A DNA stretch of 64,000 bases. It comes from Dactylosporangium aurantiacum (lineage in GTDB: Bacteria; Actinomycetota; Actinomycetes; Mycobacteriales; Micromonosporaceae). The stretch covers positions 62,001 to 126,000 of the forward strand of contig NZ_JNYJ01000001.1 in assembly GCF_000716715.1 (NCBI RefSeq), given 5' to 3'. The notes beneath the pieces are model-generated. The model had not been told where the DNA came from. It saw nothing but the letters and a program-made list of their open reading frames with translations, and searched no databases. Position numbers and translations under genes: made by a program. This document shows, one piece after another, positions 56,974 to 64,000 of the stretch (positions are counted from its first letter, which is position 1; every line of letters begins with the position of its first letter).

Positions 56974-58119
56974 TCAGCGCCCGAAGCTGTGGATGGCGGT
57001 CGTGTGCTCGGCGCGGACCGTCTTCAGGTCCTTGGCGATGACCGCGGCCGCCATCACGATCAGCACCGCGACGAGCTGCGCGACGGCCCGCCAGTGCCCG
57101 AGCGGGATCGCCGCCATGACACCGGTCGCCGCCGCCACCCGGTACCAGGCACCGGGCAGCTTCAGAATGGACAGGAACAGCGCGTGGCCGAGCAGGAACG
57201 TCGCGGCGCCGGCGCTGAGCACGATGGCGCTCGGCCAGTGCAGCGGCTCGAGGGCGTGACCGACCGACAGCTTCACGCCGACCGCGGTGAACACGATGCC
57301 GGCGATCAGGAAGTAGTGCGCATACCCCCAGGCCTGCACCGCTACCTTCGCCTTGCGGGCCGGGTCGGTGATGGCGTGCAGCGCGTGCTCGGCGCGGGTC
57401 TCGTCGCCGGAGAAGTAGTTCCAGTACAGGTAGTACGCGATGCACAGGCCGAGCATCGCCACGACGAGCGTGGGCAGGTCCAGGTGCATGCCGGCGAACG
57501 CGAGCCCGATCGCGATCACCGACTCGCCGATGGCGACGATGACGACCAGCCCGTGCCGCTCCGCGAAGTGGCCCGCGTCGATCGTCCACGTGCCCATGCT
57601 GCGTTGCAGGTACGGCGCGGCGATGACCACCACGAGCGCCGCCGTCCACAACCCGTACTGCCATGCGCCGTGCAGGAAACCGCCGGCCAGCACCAGGAGC
57701 GCGGCGGTGCCGTTGATCGGGGCCAGCCCGGCGATCGCGGTGCCGATCGAGGCGTTGTCGTCGGCCTGCAGGAACAGCGCGGAGTGCACGGCGGTGACGA
57801 TGAGGTACCCGACGCCGAACGCCCACCCGTCGCCGTCGAACGCATAGGGGATCGACAGGGCGATGACCATGAAGCCCGCCATGCCGGTGAGCAGCAGGGT
57901 GCGGCGCGACGTGCTGCTCGGGGCCACCGCGTTGGTGAGCCAGGCATAGCCGGCGTACATCCACCAGATGATGCCGAGCATCAGCAGCACCCGGAGCGTG
58001 TGCACCACGTCGACGTGCTTGACCAGCACGGTCGCGAACTGGGTGATGGTGAAGACGAAGACGAGATCGAAGAACAACTCGATGGTGGAGACCCTCGGCC
58101 CCCGAACCTGCGAAGTCAC
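56974..58119 (-). CDS. LtrA-family (low temperature requirement) membrane protein
   Basis: A 381-residue protein with about 10-12 helices. The family signature at the N-terminus is RVSTIELFFDLVFVFTITQFA; later EDAGHFAERHGLVVIVAIGESVIAIGL-like sequence (DAGHFAERHGLVVIVAIGES) is diagnostic. Cellular role is unknown. I start at the GTG giving VTSQVRGPRVST because TACAGT (58127-58132, minus strand) ends eight bases before it; starts further out (58143, 58149) would cover that hexamer. Divergent from the ArsR gene. Confidence 0.9.
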   Translation of the reverse strand: MTSQVRGPRVSTIELFFDLVFVFTITQFATVLVKHVDVVHTLRVLLMLGIIWWMYAGYAWLTNAVAPSSTSRRTLLLTGMAGFMVIALSIPYAFDGDGWAFGVGYLIVTAVHSALFLQADDNASIGTAIAGLAPINGTAALLVLAGGFLHGAWQYGLWTAALVVVIAAPYLQRSMGTWTIDAGHFAERHGLVVIVAIGESVIAIGLAFAGMHLDLPTLVVAMLGLCIAYYLYWNYFSGDETRAEHALHAITDPARKAKVAVQAWGYAHYFLIAGIVFTAVGVKLSVGHALEPLHWPSAIVLSAGAATFLLGHALFLSILKLPGAWYRVAAATGVMAAIPLGHWRAVAQLVAVLIVMAAAVIAKDLKTVRAEHTTAIHSFGR

Positions 58120-58126
58120 AGCGACG

Positions 58127-58190
58127 ACTGTAGCGATGGGCACCGACAATTTTTCTTGTCTTGACAGTCGAAGTTGTCGGCAGCTACGGT
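58127..58190. promoter_or_regulatory. Divergent ltrA / arsR-like promoter region with GACA/TGTC repeats
   Basis: Plus strand: TTGACA (58161-58166), 18-base spacer, TACGGT (58185-58190), seven bases before the ATG, an almost consensus leaderless promoter. Minus strand: TACAGT (58127-58132) for ltrA. Inverted repeats GACAA-N6-TTGTC (58145-58160) and GACA-N8-TGTC (58163-58178, covering the -35) are likely sites for the ArsR-type regulator, affecting both directions. Confidence 0.7.
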
Positions 58191-58196
58191 ACCTGC

Positions 58197-58868
58197 ATGT
58201 TGGAAGTCGGAGTCATCGAGGAGTCGGGGGCCGCCGAGGTGGCCCTGGACCCGATCCGGGCGCGGCTGCTGGCACTGCTGGCCGAGCCGCACTCGGCGAC
58301 GAGCCTCGCGGCGCTCCTCGGCCTGCCCCGCCAGAAGGTGAACTACCACCTGAAGACCCTGGAGGCGCACGGTTTGGTGGAGCTGGTCGAGGAGCGGCGC
58401 AAGGGCAACGTCACCGAGCGCGTGCTGCGCGCCGCCGCGGCGTCGTTCGTGATCTCGCCCGCCGCCCTCGCCGCCGTCGCGCCCGACCCGGCCCGGTCAC
58501 CCGACAAGCTGTCGGCGCGGTGGCTGCTCGCGATCGCCGCCCGACTCGTCAAGGAGGTCGGCGCCCTCATCACCGGCGCCGCCCGGGCAGGAAAGCCGGT
58601 CGCCACGTTCGCGCTCGACGGCACCGTGCGGTTCGCCTCGGCGGCGGACCGGGCCGCGTTCGCCCAGGAGCTCGCGGCGGCCGTCGCCGGGCTCGTCAGC
58701 CGCTACCACGACGAGCGGGCCGAAGGCGGGCGCGACCACCGCGTCATCGTCGCGATCCACCCGAGCCTGCGCCCCGACGGCATGCACACGATGGACGCCG
58801 CGGCAGCCCGTCCCGGCGTCGACGTCCAGATCGAAACCGAGCACCGTCCCGAGACCAAGGAGTCCTGA
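58197..58868 (+). CDS. ArsR/MarR-type winged-helix regulator
   Basis: A 223-residue regulator. The N-terminal winged helix reads DPIRARLLALLAEPHSATSLAALLGLPRQKVNYHLKTLEAHGLVELVEERRKGNVTERVLRA (residues about 17-78). The C-terminal ~140 residues form an unassigned domain with no Cys metal site. The SRPBCC gene begins one base after its stop. This helix-turn-helix plus SRPBCC pairing is frequent in actinobacteria. Start decided by the leaderless promoter; upstream codons are inside the promoter. Confidence 0.92.
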   Translation: MLEVGVIEESGAAEVALDPIRARLLALLAEPHSATSLAALLGLPRQKVNYHLKTLEAHGLVELVEERRKGNVTERVLRAAAASFVISPAALAAVAPDPARSPDKLSARWLLAIAARLVKEVGALITGAARAGKPVATFALDGTVRFASAADRAAFAQELAAAVAGLVSRYHDERAEGGRDHRVIVAIHPSLRPDGMHTMDAAAARPGVDVQIETEHRPETKES

Positions 58869-58869
58869 C

Positions 58870-59607
58870 ATGTCGCACGAATTCGAGCTCACCCACGACA
58901 TCGACATCGCCGCCACGCCCGAGCAGGTGTGGGACGCCATCGCCACCGGGCCGGGCATCGACTCGTGGTTCATGGGGAGAAGCGAGATCGAGCCCAAGGT
59001 GGGCGGCCGGGGCTCCCTCACCATGCCCGGCTACACCGCCGAGTCGACGATCACCGCCTGGGAGCCGCCGCACCGCTTCGCCTACCGCAGCGACTCCGAC
59101 GAGAACGGCGCGTTCATGGCGTTCGAGTATCTCGTCGAGGGCCGCGACGGCGGCAGCACCGCCCTGCGCATGGTGCACAGCGGCATCCTGACCGGCGACT
59201 GGGAGGAGCAGTATGACGCGCTGCGCAAGGGCAACCCGCTCTACCTGCGCACCCTCGAGCAGTACCTGGTGCACTTCCCGGGACGCACCGCGGTGCCGGT
59301 GGCCGCGTTCGCGCCGCCGCAGTCCGACCAGGAGCAGGCATGGGCCCGCATCATCGCCGCCGTCGGCCTGACCAGCCCTGTCAGCGAGGGCGACAAGGTG
59401 CAGTTCACCGTCGACGGTGAGGACGTCACCGGGGTGGTCGACGTGCTGTCGGAGCCCGGCTTCCTGGGGGTGCGCACCGACGACGCGCTGCTGCGGTTCG
59501 TCGGTGGCGGCGGCATGATGCTGACCGGCCACCACGTGTTCGCCGACATCGACCAGGAGGCCGCCGAGCAGACCTGGTCGCAGTGGCTGGCCGCCGTCTA
59601 CGCCTGA
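58870..59607 (+). CDS. SRPBCC (AHSA1/START-like) domain protein
   Basis: A 245-residue protein whose first ~140 residues are an AHSA1-type SRPBCC fold: LTHDIDIAATPEQVWDAIATGPGIDSWFMG, SLTMPGYTAESTITAWEPPHRFAYRS. The C-terminal ~100 residues (KVQFTVDGEDVTGVVDVLSEPGFLGVRTDDALLRFVG) look like a second related half. These proteins bind hydrophobic ligands. It is coupled to the ArsR-type gene and probably co-regulated. Confidence 0.9.
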   Translation: MSHEFELTHDIDIAATPEQVWDAIATGPGIDSWFMGRSEIEPKVGGRGSLTMPGYTAESTITAWEPPHRFAYRSDSDENGAFMAFEYLVEGRDGGSTALRMVHSGILTGDWEEQYDALRKGNPLYLRTLEQYLVHFPGRTAVPVAAFAPPQSDQEQAWARIIAAVGLTSPVSEGDKVQFTVDGEDVTGVVDVLSEPGFLGVRTDDALLRFVGGGGMMLTGHHVFADIDQEAAEQTWSQWLAAVYA

Positions 59608-59700
59608 CCGGCCGCGGGAAGCCAGTGATCATGCCGGGCTGCCGGCGACGGTGTCGGAGGGGTCGGCCGCCGGGCCGGCTCCTCCGCCGTGGCGGGTCGG

Positions 59701-59761
59701 TGCGGTGGGTCGGTGCGGCGGGTCGGTGCGGTGGGTCGGTGCGGTGGGTCGGTGCGGTGGG
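59701..59761. repeat. 13-bp tandem array, 4.7 units
   Basis: Units of TGCGGTGGGTCGG in direct repetition (59701-59713, 59714-59726 with one C change, 59727-59739, 59740-59752, then partial). It lies ~95 bp after the SRPBCC stop in a 230-bp gap with no gene. Confidence 0.88.
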
Positions 59762-59837
59762 ATCCAGCTGTTCAGATGAGGAGTAGCAGTCGGGTGAGGG
59801 GGTCCCTTGGGCGGTAGGGACGGGTCACAATGCTCAC

Positions 59838-60281
59838 GTGACGTTGCCCATCCCTTACAGCGGTGGCGGCGGTGAGCTGCCTGCGTACACCGGACCGGAC
59901 GTGCAGATCGGTGACGTGCGGGTCGACGGCCGCGCGATCTACACCCCGGTCGGAGTGTGGCCGATCCAAGGGAGCCGGTGGATGGTGATCTCGCAGCCGG
60001 TGCCGATGACGACGACGGCCGGGTGGGGGATCGGGCTGGGCGTGACGAGCGCGATCCTCGCCGTGATCCTGGCGCCGTTCACGTGCGGGTTGAGCCTGTT
60101 CCTGCTGTTCGGGCTGCTGTTCCTGACCGCGAAGACGCACACCATGTCGGGGCCGTTGATCGTGTCGGTGCAGGCGGGGCAGTTCCACTACATGGCGCGG
60201 GAGGTCGTGTACTCGCCCCAGCACGCGGCCGAGGCCCTGCAGCGGGTCAACTTCGCCCAGGCACTGGCGTCGCGCTACTGA
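59838..60281 (+). CDS. Unrecognised protein with two central membrane helices
   Basis: A 147-residue protein beginning at GTG (VTLPIPYSGGGGELPAYTGPDVQIGDVRVDGRAIYTPVGVWPIQGSRW). A hydrophobic hairpin of two helices spans about residues 62-97, followed by a soluble C-terminus ending QRVNFAQALASRY. The N-terminal strand-like part resembles small actinobacterial proteins of unknown role. CACAAT ends seven bases before the GTG as a possible -10. Function unknown. Confidence 0.7.
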   Translation: MTLPIPYSGGGGELPAYTGPDVQIGDVRVDGRAIYTPVGVWPIQGSRWMVISQPVPMTTTAGWGIGLGVTSAILAVILAPFTCGLSLFLLFGLLFLTAKTHTMSGPLIVSVQAGQFHYMAREVVYSPQHAAEALQRVNFAQALASRY

Positions 60282-60612
60282 CCGCGGCGAGCGTCCGCCG
60301 CACCCGCACCCGCACCCGCACCCGCACCCGCACCCGGACCGCACCGCACCCCAGACCGCGCGCCCGCGCCGAGCGTATCGCCGCACCGCGTCCGGGTGTC
60401 CGCCACGCACGCGGGCTCCGTCGACAGTTCGCACGCGCGTCGAGAGTCCATACGCGCGCCGAGAGTCCGCACGCGCGCCGATAGGCCGCGCGCTCGTGCC
60501 GAGGCCACCGTTGCGCGCCGGGCGGCTGCCGCACCCGCCGTGAGTGCCTGCGGCGTCCGTGGCGAGCGTTCCGGTCCCGAGGATGTCCAGTTGGCGGGCG
60601 GCGGGTCCAGGG
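60282..60612. other. 331-bp gap with short-period repeats
   Basis: Begins with a CGCACC hexanucleotide repeat of about 6.5 units (60298-60336). Between 60425 and 60490 a CGCGCGCCGAGAGTCC-like block recurs about three times with changes. Overlapping frames in several phases are Arg-rich and unconvincing. No gene supported. Confidence 0.65.
60298..60336. repeat. Hexanucleotide (CGCACC)n repeat
   Basis: About 6.5 perfect copies of CGCACC, 16 bases after the stop of the membrane-hairpin protein. Confidence 0.9.
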
Positions 60613-61200
60613 TCAGGCGTCCGGGTCTTCGTCGTAGCCGTCGAGCAGCTGGGTTCTCGTGCCCACCAGGTGGGGCTCCAGGTCGCCGACCCTCGCCAGC
60701 TTGATCTCCGCAGGGGCCAGCTGCGACACGCGCAGCAGCAGGCCGGGGACCTCGTCGAGGACGGCGAGCCAGCCCTTCTGGGACGGCAGGACCTCCTGGT
60801 CGGGCCAGCGGTGGAAGGGTTTCGGGACACCGTCGACGGTGATGCCGACGCGGTGCGGGGCAGGGGTGGAGGCGGCGCGGAGGTTGCGTTCGTAGGTCTT
60901 GCGGTCCTCGGGGGGCTGCGGCATGACGGCGGCGACCCGCATGTCGATGAGCAGCGGCAGCGGCGGGCCGGCGGTGGTGACGACCTCGACCCAGCCGCCG
61001 CCGGCCGCAGGGTCGCCGAACGTGAGACCGGCGTGCACGAGCCGGTCGTCGTCCCAGGCCCAGCCGCCGATGCGGCACGGCCCGGACCAGCCGGCCATCC
61101 CGTACAACGGCAGTGCGGCGGCACTCGCACGGATCCGGTTCGCCCGCTGGTCGATCAGTGCGGTGAACTCGATGCGGTTCAGCCGTCCCCCGTATCGCAT
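60613..61200 (-). CDS. Unrecognised 195-residue soluble protein
   Basis: Starts MRYGGRLNRIEFTALID. The protein has regular alternating charged and hydrophobic stretches (WAWDDDRLVHAGLTFGDPA, GWLAVLDEVPGLLLRVSQL, IKLARVGDLEPHLVG), no membrane span and no signal peptide. I do not recognise a family or catalytic motif. It is a single gene on the minus strand; the next gene upstream, the SDR, has the same orientation 126 bp away. Coding character is supported by consistent third-position GC and sensible composition. Confidence 0.65.
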   Translation of the reverse strand: MRYGGRLNRIEFTALIDQRANRIRASAAALPLYGMAGWSGPCRIGGWAWDDDRLVHAGLTFGDPAAGGGWVEVVTTAGPPLPLLIDMRVAAVMPQPPEDRKTYERNLRAASTPAPHRVGITVDGVPKPFHRWPDQEVLPSQKGWLAVLDEVPGLLLRVSQLAPAEIKLARVGDLEPHLVGTRTQLLDGYDEDPDA

Positions 61201-61326
61201 GGCATCGATCGTGCAGCATCGGCGGCGTTCATGGCGGTCCGTGGGCCCTCGCGGGAACCCCCGCAGTTTGCACCCGGGACGCCGAAACCGGCAGGAACGC
61301 GAGCGGGCATGAAAGCAGAGGAGCGG

Positions 61327-62094
61327 TCAGCGGGCTTCCGGGTCGGCGCCCCTGGCGGCGCGGGCGCCGTCGACGGGCAGGACCGCGCCGGAGATGAACG
61401 ACGACGCGGGGGAGAGCAGGAACGCGACCGCCTCCGCGACCTCGGTGGCGTCGCCGGGGCGACCGAGCGGGTGCAGGCGGGCGAGCTCGTCCACGATGCG
61501 GGCGGCCTCGTCCGGTGGGCGGGCGGCGAGGTACGCCTCGGAGCGTTCGGTGTCGATCGAGCCGAGGGCGACGGCGTTGACGCGGATGCCGTGGGGGCCG
61601 TGGTCGACGGCGAGGGCGCGGGTGAGACCCTCGATGGCGGCCTTCGCCGTCGCGTACGGCAACGCCCCCCGCACCGGGCGTTGCGCCTGGTGCGAGGACA
61701 CGTTGACGATGGCGCCGCCGTGGCCCGCCGCGCGGAAGCGGCGCACGGCGGTGGCGCTGCCGGCCACGGCCGGTGCCAGGTTCGCCACGATGTGTGCGAG
61801 GAGCTCCGACGGCGGGACCGAGTCGATCCAGGCGTCGCGGAACACGGCGGCGTTGTTGACCCAACCGGCGAGCGGGCCCAGCGCCTCGGCGAGGTCGGCC
61901 GCCCGGCCGGTGACGCGGTCGTCACCGGCGTCGCCGCTCAGACCCACCAGGCGCGTCCGCGTCGACGGCAGCCACGACAGCGCCGCCGGGTCATGGTCCA
62001 GGACCACGACGGCGGTGTCGTCGTCGCGCAGCAGCCGCGTCACGACGGCGCGGCCGACACCGCGGCCGCCGCCCGTCACGACGAAGGAACGCAC
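61327..62094 (-). CDS. Short-chain dehydrogenase/reductase
   Basis: A 255-residue SDR oxidoreductase. The NAD(P)-binding motif is VVTGGGRGVGRAVV at the very N-terminus, NNAA is present (WVNNAAVF), and the catalytic Ser-Tyr-Lys are in IVNVSSHQ and ALPYATAKAAIEG. C-terminal LSPASSFISGAVLPVDGA is typical. GTG start with GAGGTG, five bases after the carbonic anhydrase stop, suggesting a two-gene operon. Substrate unknown. Confidence 0.93.
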   Translation of the reverse strand: MRSFVVTGGGRGVGRAVVTRLLRDDDTAVVVLDHDPAALSWLPSTRTRLVGLSGDAGDDRVTGRAADLAEALGPLAGWVNNAAVFRDAWIDSVPPSELLAHIVANLAPAVAGSATAVRRFRAAGHGGAIVNVSSHQAQRPVRGALPYATAKAAIEGLTRALAVDHGPHGIRVNAVALGSIDTERSEAYLAARPPDEAARIVDELARLHPLGRPGDATEVAEAVAFLLSPASSFISGAVLPVDGARAARGADPEAR

Positions 62095-62099
62095 CGTGC

Positions 62100-62588
62100 T
62101 CAGCGCACCTCTTCGATCTTCGCGGTGGCCACGTCGAAGATGAACCCGCGCACGTCCTCGCGGTGCGGCAGCCACTCGCAGGCACGGACCGTCTCGATCG
62201 ACGAACGCATCGTGTCGTGCAGGTCGGTGAACCCGGGCACGTCCCAGCTCGGGGCGCGGCCGGTCTCGGCGGTGAGCGTCGCGCGGAACTCGTCGTCGTC
62301 GAAGCCCTGCATGCCGCATTCGGTGTGGTGGATGAGCACCACCTCGCGGGTGCCGAGCCGCCGCTGGCTGATCGCGAGGGAGCGCAGCACCTCCTCAGTC
62401 GGCAGGCCACCGGCGTTGCGGATCAGGTGCGCGTCACCGATGTCCAGGCCGAGCGCGCCGAACAGGTCCAGACGGGAGTCCATGCACGAGATCACGGCCA
62501 GCCGCAGCTTGGGCCGCAACGGGCGGGGCCCGGGGAACGTGCTGGCATAGTGCTCATTGGCGTGGATGAGATGGTCGATCGCCGACAT
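62100..62588 (-). CDS. Beta-class carbonic anhydrase
   Basis: A 162-residue zinc enzyme interconverting carbon dioxide and bicarbonate. Zinc ligands are Cys35 (SCMDSR, with the Asp37-Arg39 dyad), His88 and Cys91 (HHTECGM). GGLPTEEVLRSLAISQRRLGTREVVLI is typical of the short actinobacterial form. Length is at the low end for the class. It heads a unit with the SDR gene. Confidence 0.94.
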   Translation of the reverse strand: MSAIDHLIHANEHYASTFPGPRPLRPKLRLAVISCMDSRLDLFGALGLDIGDAHLIRNAGGLPTEEVLRSLAISQRRLGTREVVLIHHTECGMQGFDDDEFRATLTAETGRAPSWDVPGFTDLHDTMRSSIETVRACEWLPHREDVRGFIFDVATAKIEEVR

Positions 62589-62670
62589 TCCGCCAGTGAA
62601 ACAGATCCGTCACTCATTCGGATGATGTCTGCGTCACACGAGGCCAATCTCACCTGTGAACGCGGACCTT

Positions 62671-62676
62671 TACGCT
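62671..62676 (+). promoter_or_regulatory. -10 hexamer of the geranylgeranyl-reductase-family gene
   Basis: TACGCT ends seven bases before the GTG at 62683 and lies inside the frame if the outer GTG (62656) were used, which argues for the inner start. Confidence 0.5.
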
Positions 62677-62682
62677 GCTCGG

Positions 62683-63828
62683 GTGAATGGGAACGGAAGC
62701 GGCGGCGCGGGTCAGCCGGATTGGGACGTCGTGGTCGTCGGCGGCGGGCCCGCCGGCCTGTCCGCGGCGCACGCGGCGGCGACCGGTGGGGCGAGGACGC
62801 TCGTGCTGGAGAAGGCGGTGCACCCGCGGTACAAGACCTGCGGCGGCGGACTGATCGGGTTCACCGTGCGGGCCGTCACGGATCGCATCGAGATCCCCGC
62901 CGACGATCACATCGTGCGCGCCGACTTCACGCACGACGGCCGCCGCGCGTTCAGCCGTTCCGCGCACCGTGGGGCGCTGCTGCAGATGGTGCGCCGCCCC
63001 CAGTTCGACGACGCGCTGCGGCTCGCCGCGGAGAAGGCCGGCGCGGTCGTGCGGCAGTCGGCGACGGTACGGGCGCTGGAACAGACCGGCGACGCCGTCA
63101 CCGTCCGGCTCGCCGACGGCTCGGCGGTCACCGGCGCGACCGTGATCGGCGCCGACGGCTCGTCCGGGATCACCGCCCGCCACGCCGGCGTCGAGTACGG
63201 CCAGGTCGACCTCGGCCTGGAGGTCGAGCTGCCGGTGCCGGCCGGCGTCGCCGCCGACTGGAAGGGGCGGGTGCTCATCGACTGGGGACCGCTGCCCGGC
63301 TCGTACGCGTGGGTCTTCCCGAAGGACGACGTCCTCACCGTCGGCGTGATCGCGGCCCGCGGGCAGGGCGAGCGGACGAAACGGTACCTGCGCGACTTCG
63401 TCACCCGGCTCGGCCTGGACGGCATCGAACCCGTGCACGACTCCGGGCACCTGACCCGCTGCCGGACCGCGGCGTCGCCGCTGCGCACCGGCCGGGTCCT
63501 CGTCGCCGGCGACGCGGCGGGCCTGCTGGAGCCGTGGACCCGCGAGGGGATCAGCTTCGCGGTGCGCTCGGGCGTCCTCGCCGGGGCGGCCGCCGCGGCC
63601 GGCGACCTCGACGGGTACGTCACCGCCGTCGAGCGGACCCTCGTGCCGGCGATGACGGCCGGGCGGCGGCTGCTGGACACGTTCAGCCGGCGGCCCGGAC
63701 TGTTCCACGCGATGCTGCGGACCCCGCCGGGGTGGCGCATGTTCGAGCGGTTCTGCCTGGGGGAGACGTCGTTCGAACGTACCGTCGAACGGCTGCCGAT
63801 CAGGACCGCGTTGCGGCTGCTGGGATAG
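62683..63828 (+). CDS. Geranylgeranyl reductase family FAD oxidoreductase
   Basis: A 381-residue flavoprotein of the family that reduces polyprenyl double bonds. FAD motif VVVVGGGPAGLSAAHAA near residue 18, the family YKTCGGGLIG, and the second nucleotide motif VLVAGDAAGLLEPWTREGISFAVRSG. Actinobacterial members act on menaquinone side chains or membrane lipids; which is unclear here. GTG 62683 is chosen because a -10 hexamer lies just upstream; GTG 62656 is the alternative. Confidence 0.9.
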   Translation: MNGNGSGGAGQPDWDVVVVGGGPAGLSAAHAAATGGARTLVLEKAVHPRYKTCGGGLIGFTVRAVTDRIEIPADDHIVRADFTHDGRRAFSRSAHRGALLQMVRRPQFDDALRLAAEKAGAVVRQSATVRALEQTGDAVTVRLADGSAVTGATVIGADGSSGITARHAGVEYGQVDLGLEVELPVPAGVAADWKGRVLIDWGPLPGSYAWVFPKDDVLTVGVIAARGQGERTKRYLRDFVTRLGLDGIEPVHDSGHLTRCRTAASPLRTGRVLVAGDAAGLLEPWTREGISFAVRSGVLAGAAAAAGDLDGYVTAVERTLVPAMTAGRRLLDTFSRRPGLFHAMLRTPPGWRMFERFCLGETSFERTVERLPIRTALRLLG

Positions 63829-63834
63829 CACGCG

Positions 63835-63869
63835 GCAGCGCCGCCCGGAGGAGGTCCTGGCGGCGCTGC
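63835..63869. terminator. Bidirectional terminator hairpin
   Basis: A perfect 11-bp stem, GCAGCGCCGCC / GGCGGCGCTGC, with a 13-base loop, between two convergent genes, seven bases past the plus-strand stop. Confidence 0.8.
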
Positions 63870-63895
63870 GGGAGTCGGGCGGCGGCGTCGCAGGG

Positions 63896-64000
63896 TCAGG
63901 GCGACATCAGGGACTGCAGCTCGCCGTATTCGATGGCGCCGGCGAGGCTCGTGTACGTGCCGGCGCCGAACGCCTCCTGCGCGACGCGGCGGGCGACCCC
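63896..64000 (-). CDS. C-terminal end of an unrecognised protein (runs off the window)
   Basis: The last 34 codons of a minus-strand gene whose start lies beyond the window. The visible end contains ARRVAQEAFGAGTYTSLAG and YGELQSLMSP before a TGA. The fragment is too short for me to identify a family. It is convergent with the geranylgeranyl-reductase-family gene, sharing the terminator hairpin. Confidence 0.6.
   Translation of the reverse strand, partial: GVARRVAQEAFGAGTYTSLAGAIEYGELQSLMSP

Overview
The window is very GC-rich, with frequent GTG/TTG starts, ATGA/GTGA stop-start overlaps, mycothiol-type and DUF5709 families, a PriA-type HisA and the actinobacterial his-trp-lgt gene order. This points to a filamentous actinobacterium, most likely Micromonosporaceae; the family-level assignment is inference from gene content. 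I recognised no rRNA, tRNA, phage genes, transposase or CRISPR array.

Layout. 1-4.95 kb: 3' part of hisD, then hisC, hisB, a small membrane peptide, hisH, another small membrane protein, priA and hisF, an almost fully overlapping histidine operon. 4.95-5.9 kb: a non-coding block with a ~160-bp duplication and a 14-bp tandem array. 5.9-13.4 kb: a membrane protein, a LysR/EamA divergent pair, a YczE/MocR (yczR) pair, a FadD-type acyl-CoA ligase and a mycothiol-dependent-type protein. 13.5-18.4 kb: a heterodimeric ABC exporter with a 41-codon ORF wedged between its genes, a 13-bp array and a small membrane protein. 18.4-20.6 kb: a TetR-controlled ABC-2 exporter operon with a clear promoter/operator. 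20.6-23.8 kb: one 1058-residue, extremely acidic Ala/Glu/Asp-rich protein. 24.1-37.3 kb: hisI, trpE, a Trp-operon membrane protein, a LigD-type polymerase, a serpin, trpC, trpB, trpA, a secreted beta-propeller protein, metG with a putative Met leader peptide, an SGNH hydrolase, a Nudix hydrolase and lgt. There is no trpF, consistent with PriA serving both pathways. Compared with the usual compact order hisDCBHAFI-trpE-trpCBA-lgt, this locus is split by three insertions.

37.3-42.8 kb: an FAD monooxygenase, then biotin genes (bioB-bsaP facing bioF-bioD) and a VapBC-like pair. 42.8-48.4 kb: a kinase-dead-looking histidine kinase fragment, a thymidylate-kinase-like protein, an L,D-transpeptidase lipoprotein, a MocR regulator facing an amino-acid permease, and a DUF5709 protein. 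48.5-56.4 kb: a beta-1,3-glucan utilisation locus: GH1 beta-glucosidase, sugar permeases and binding lipoprotein face a secreted GH55 exo-beta-1,3-glucanase with two CBM32 domains; each direction has its own promoter and its own palindrome. 57-64 kb: LtrA-family membrane protein facing an ArsR-SRPBCC pair, two unknown proteins, an SDR dehydrogenase, a beta-carbonic anhydrase, a geranylgeranyl-reductase-family oxidoreductase and the end of an unrecognised gene.

Two themes run through the window. First, at about 19 genes a TAnnnT (-10 type) hexamer ends 7-9 bases before an in-frame ATG/GTG, so many transcripts are probably leaderless; I used this to choose several starts. Second, gaps at gene ends repeatedly carry short-period (13-18 bp) GC-rich tandem arrays with different units.
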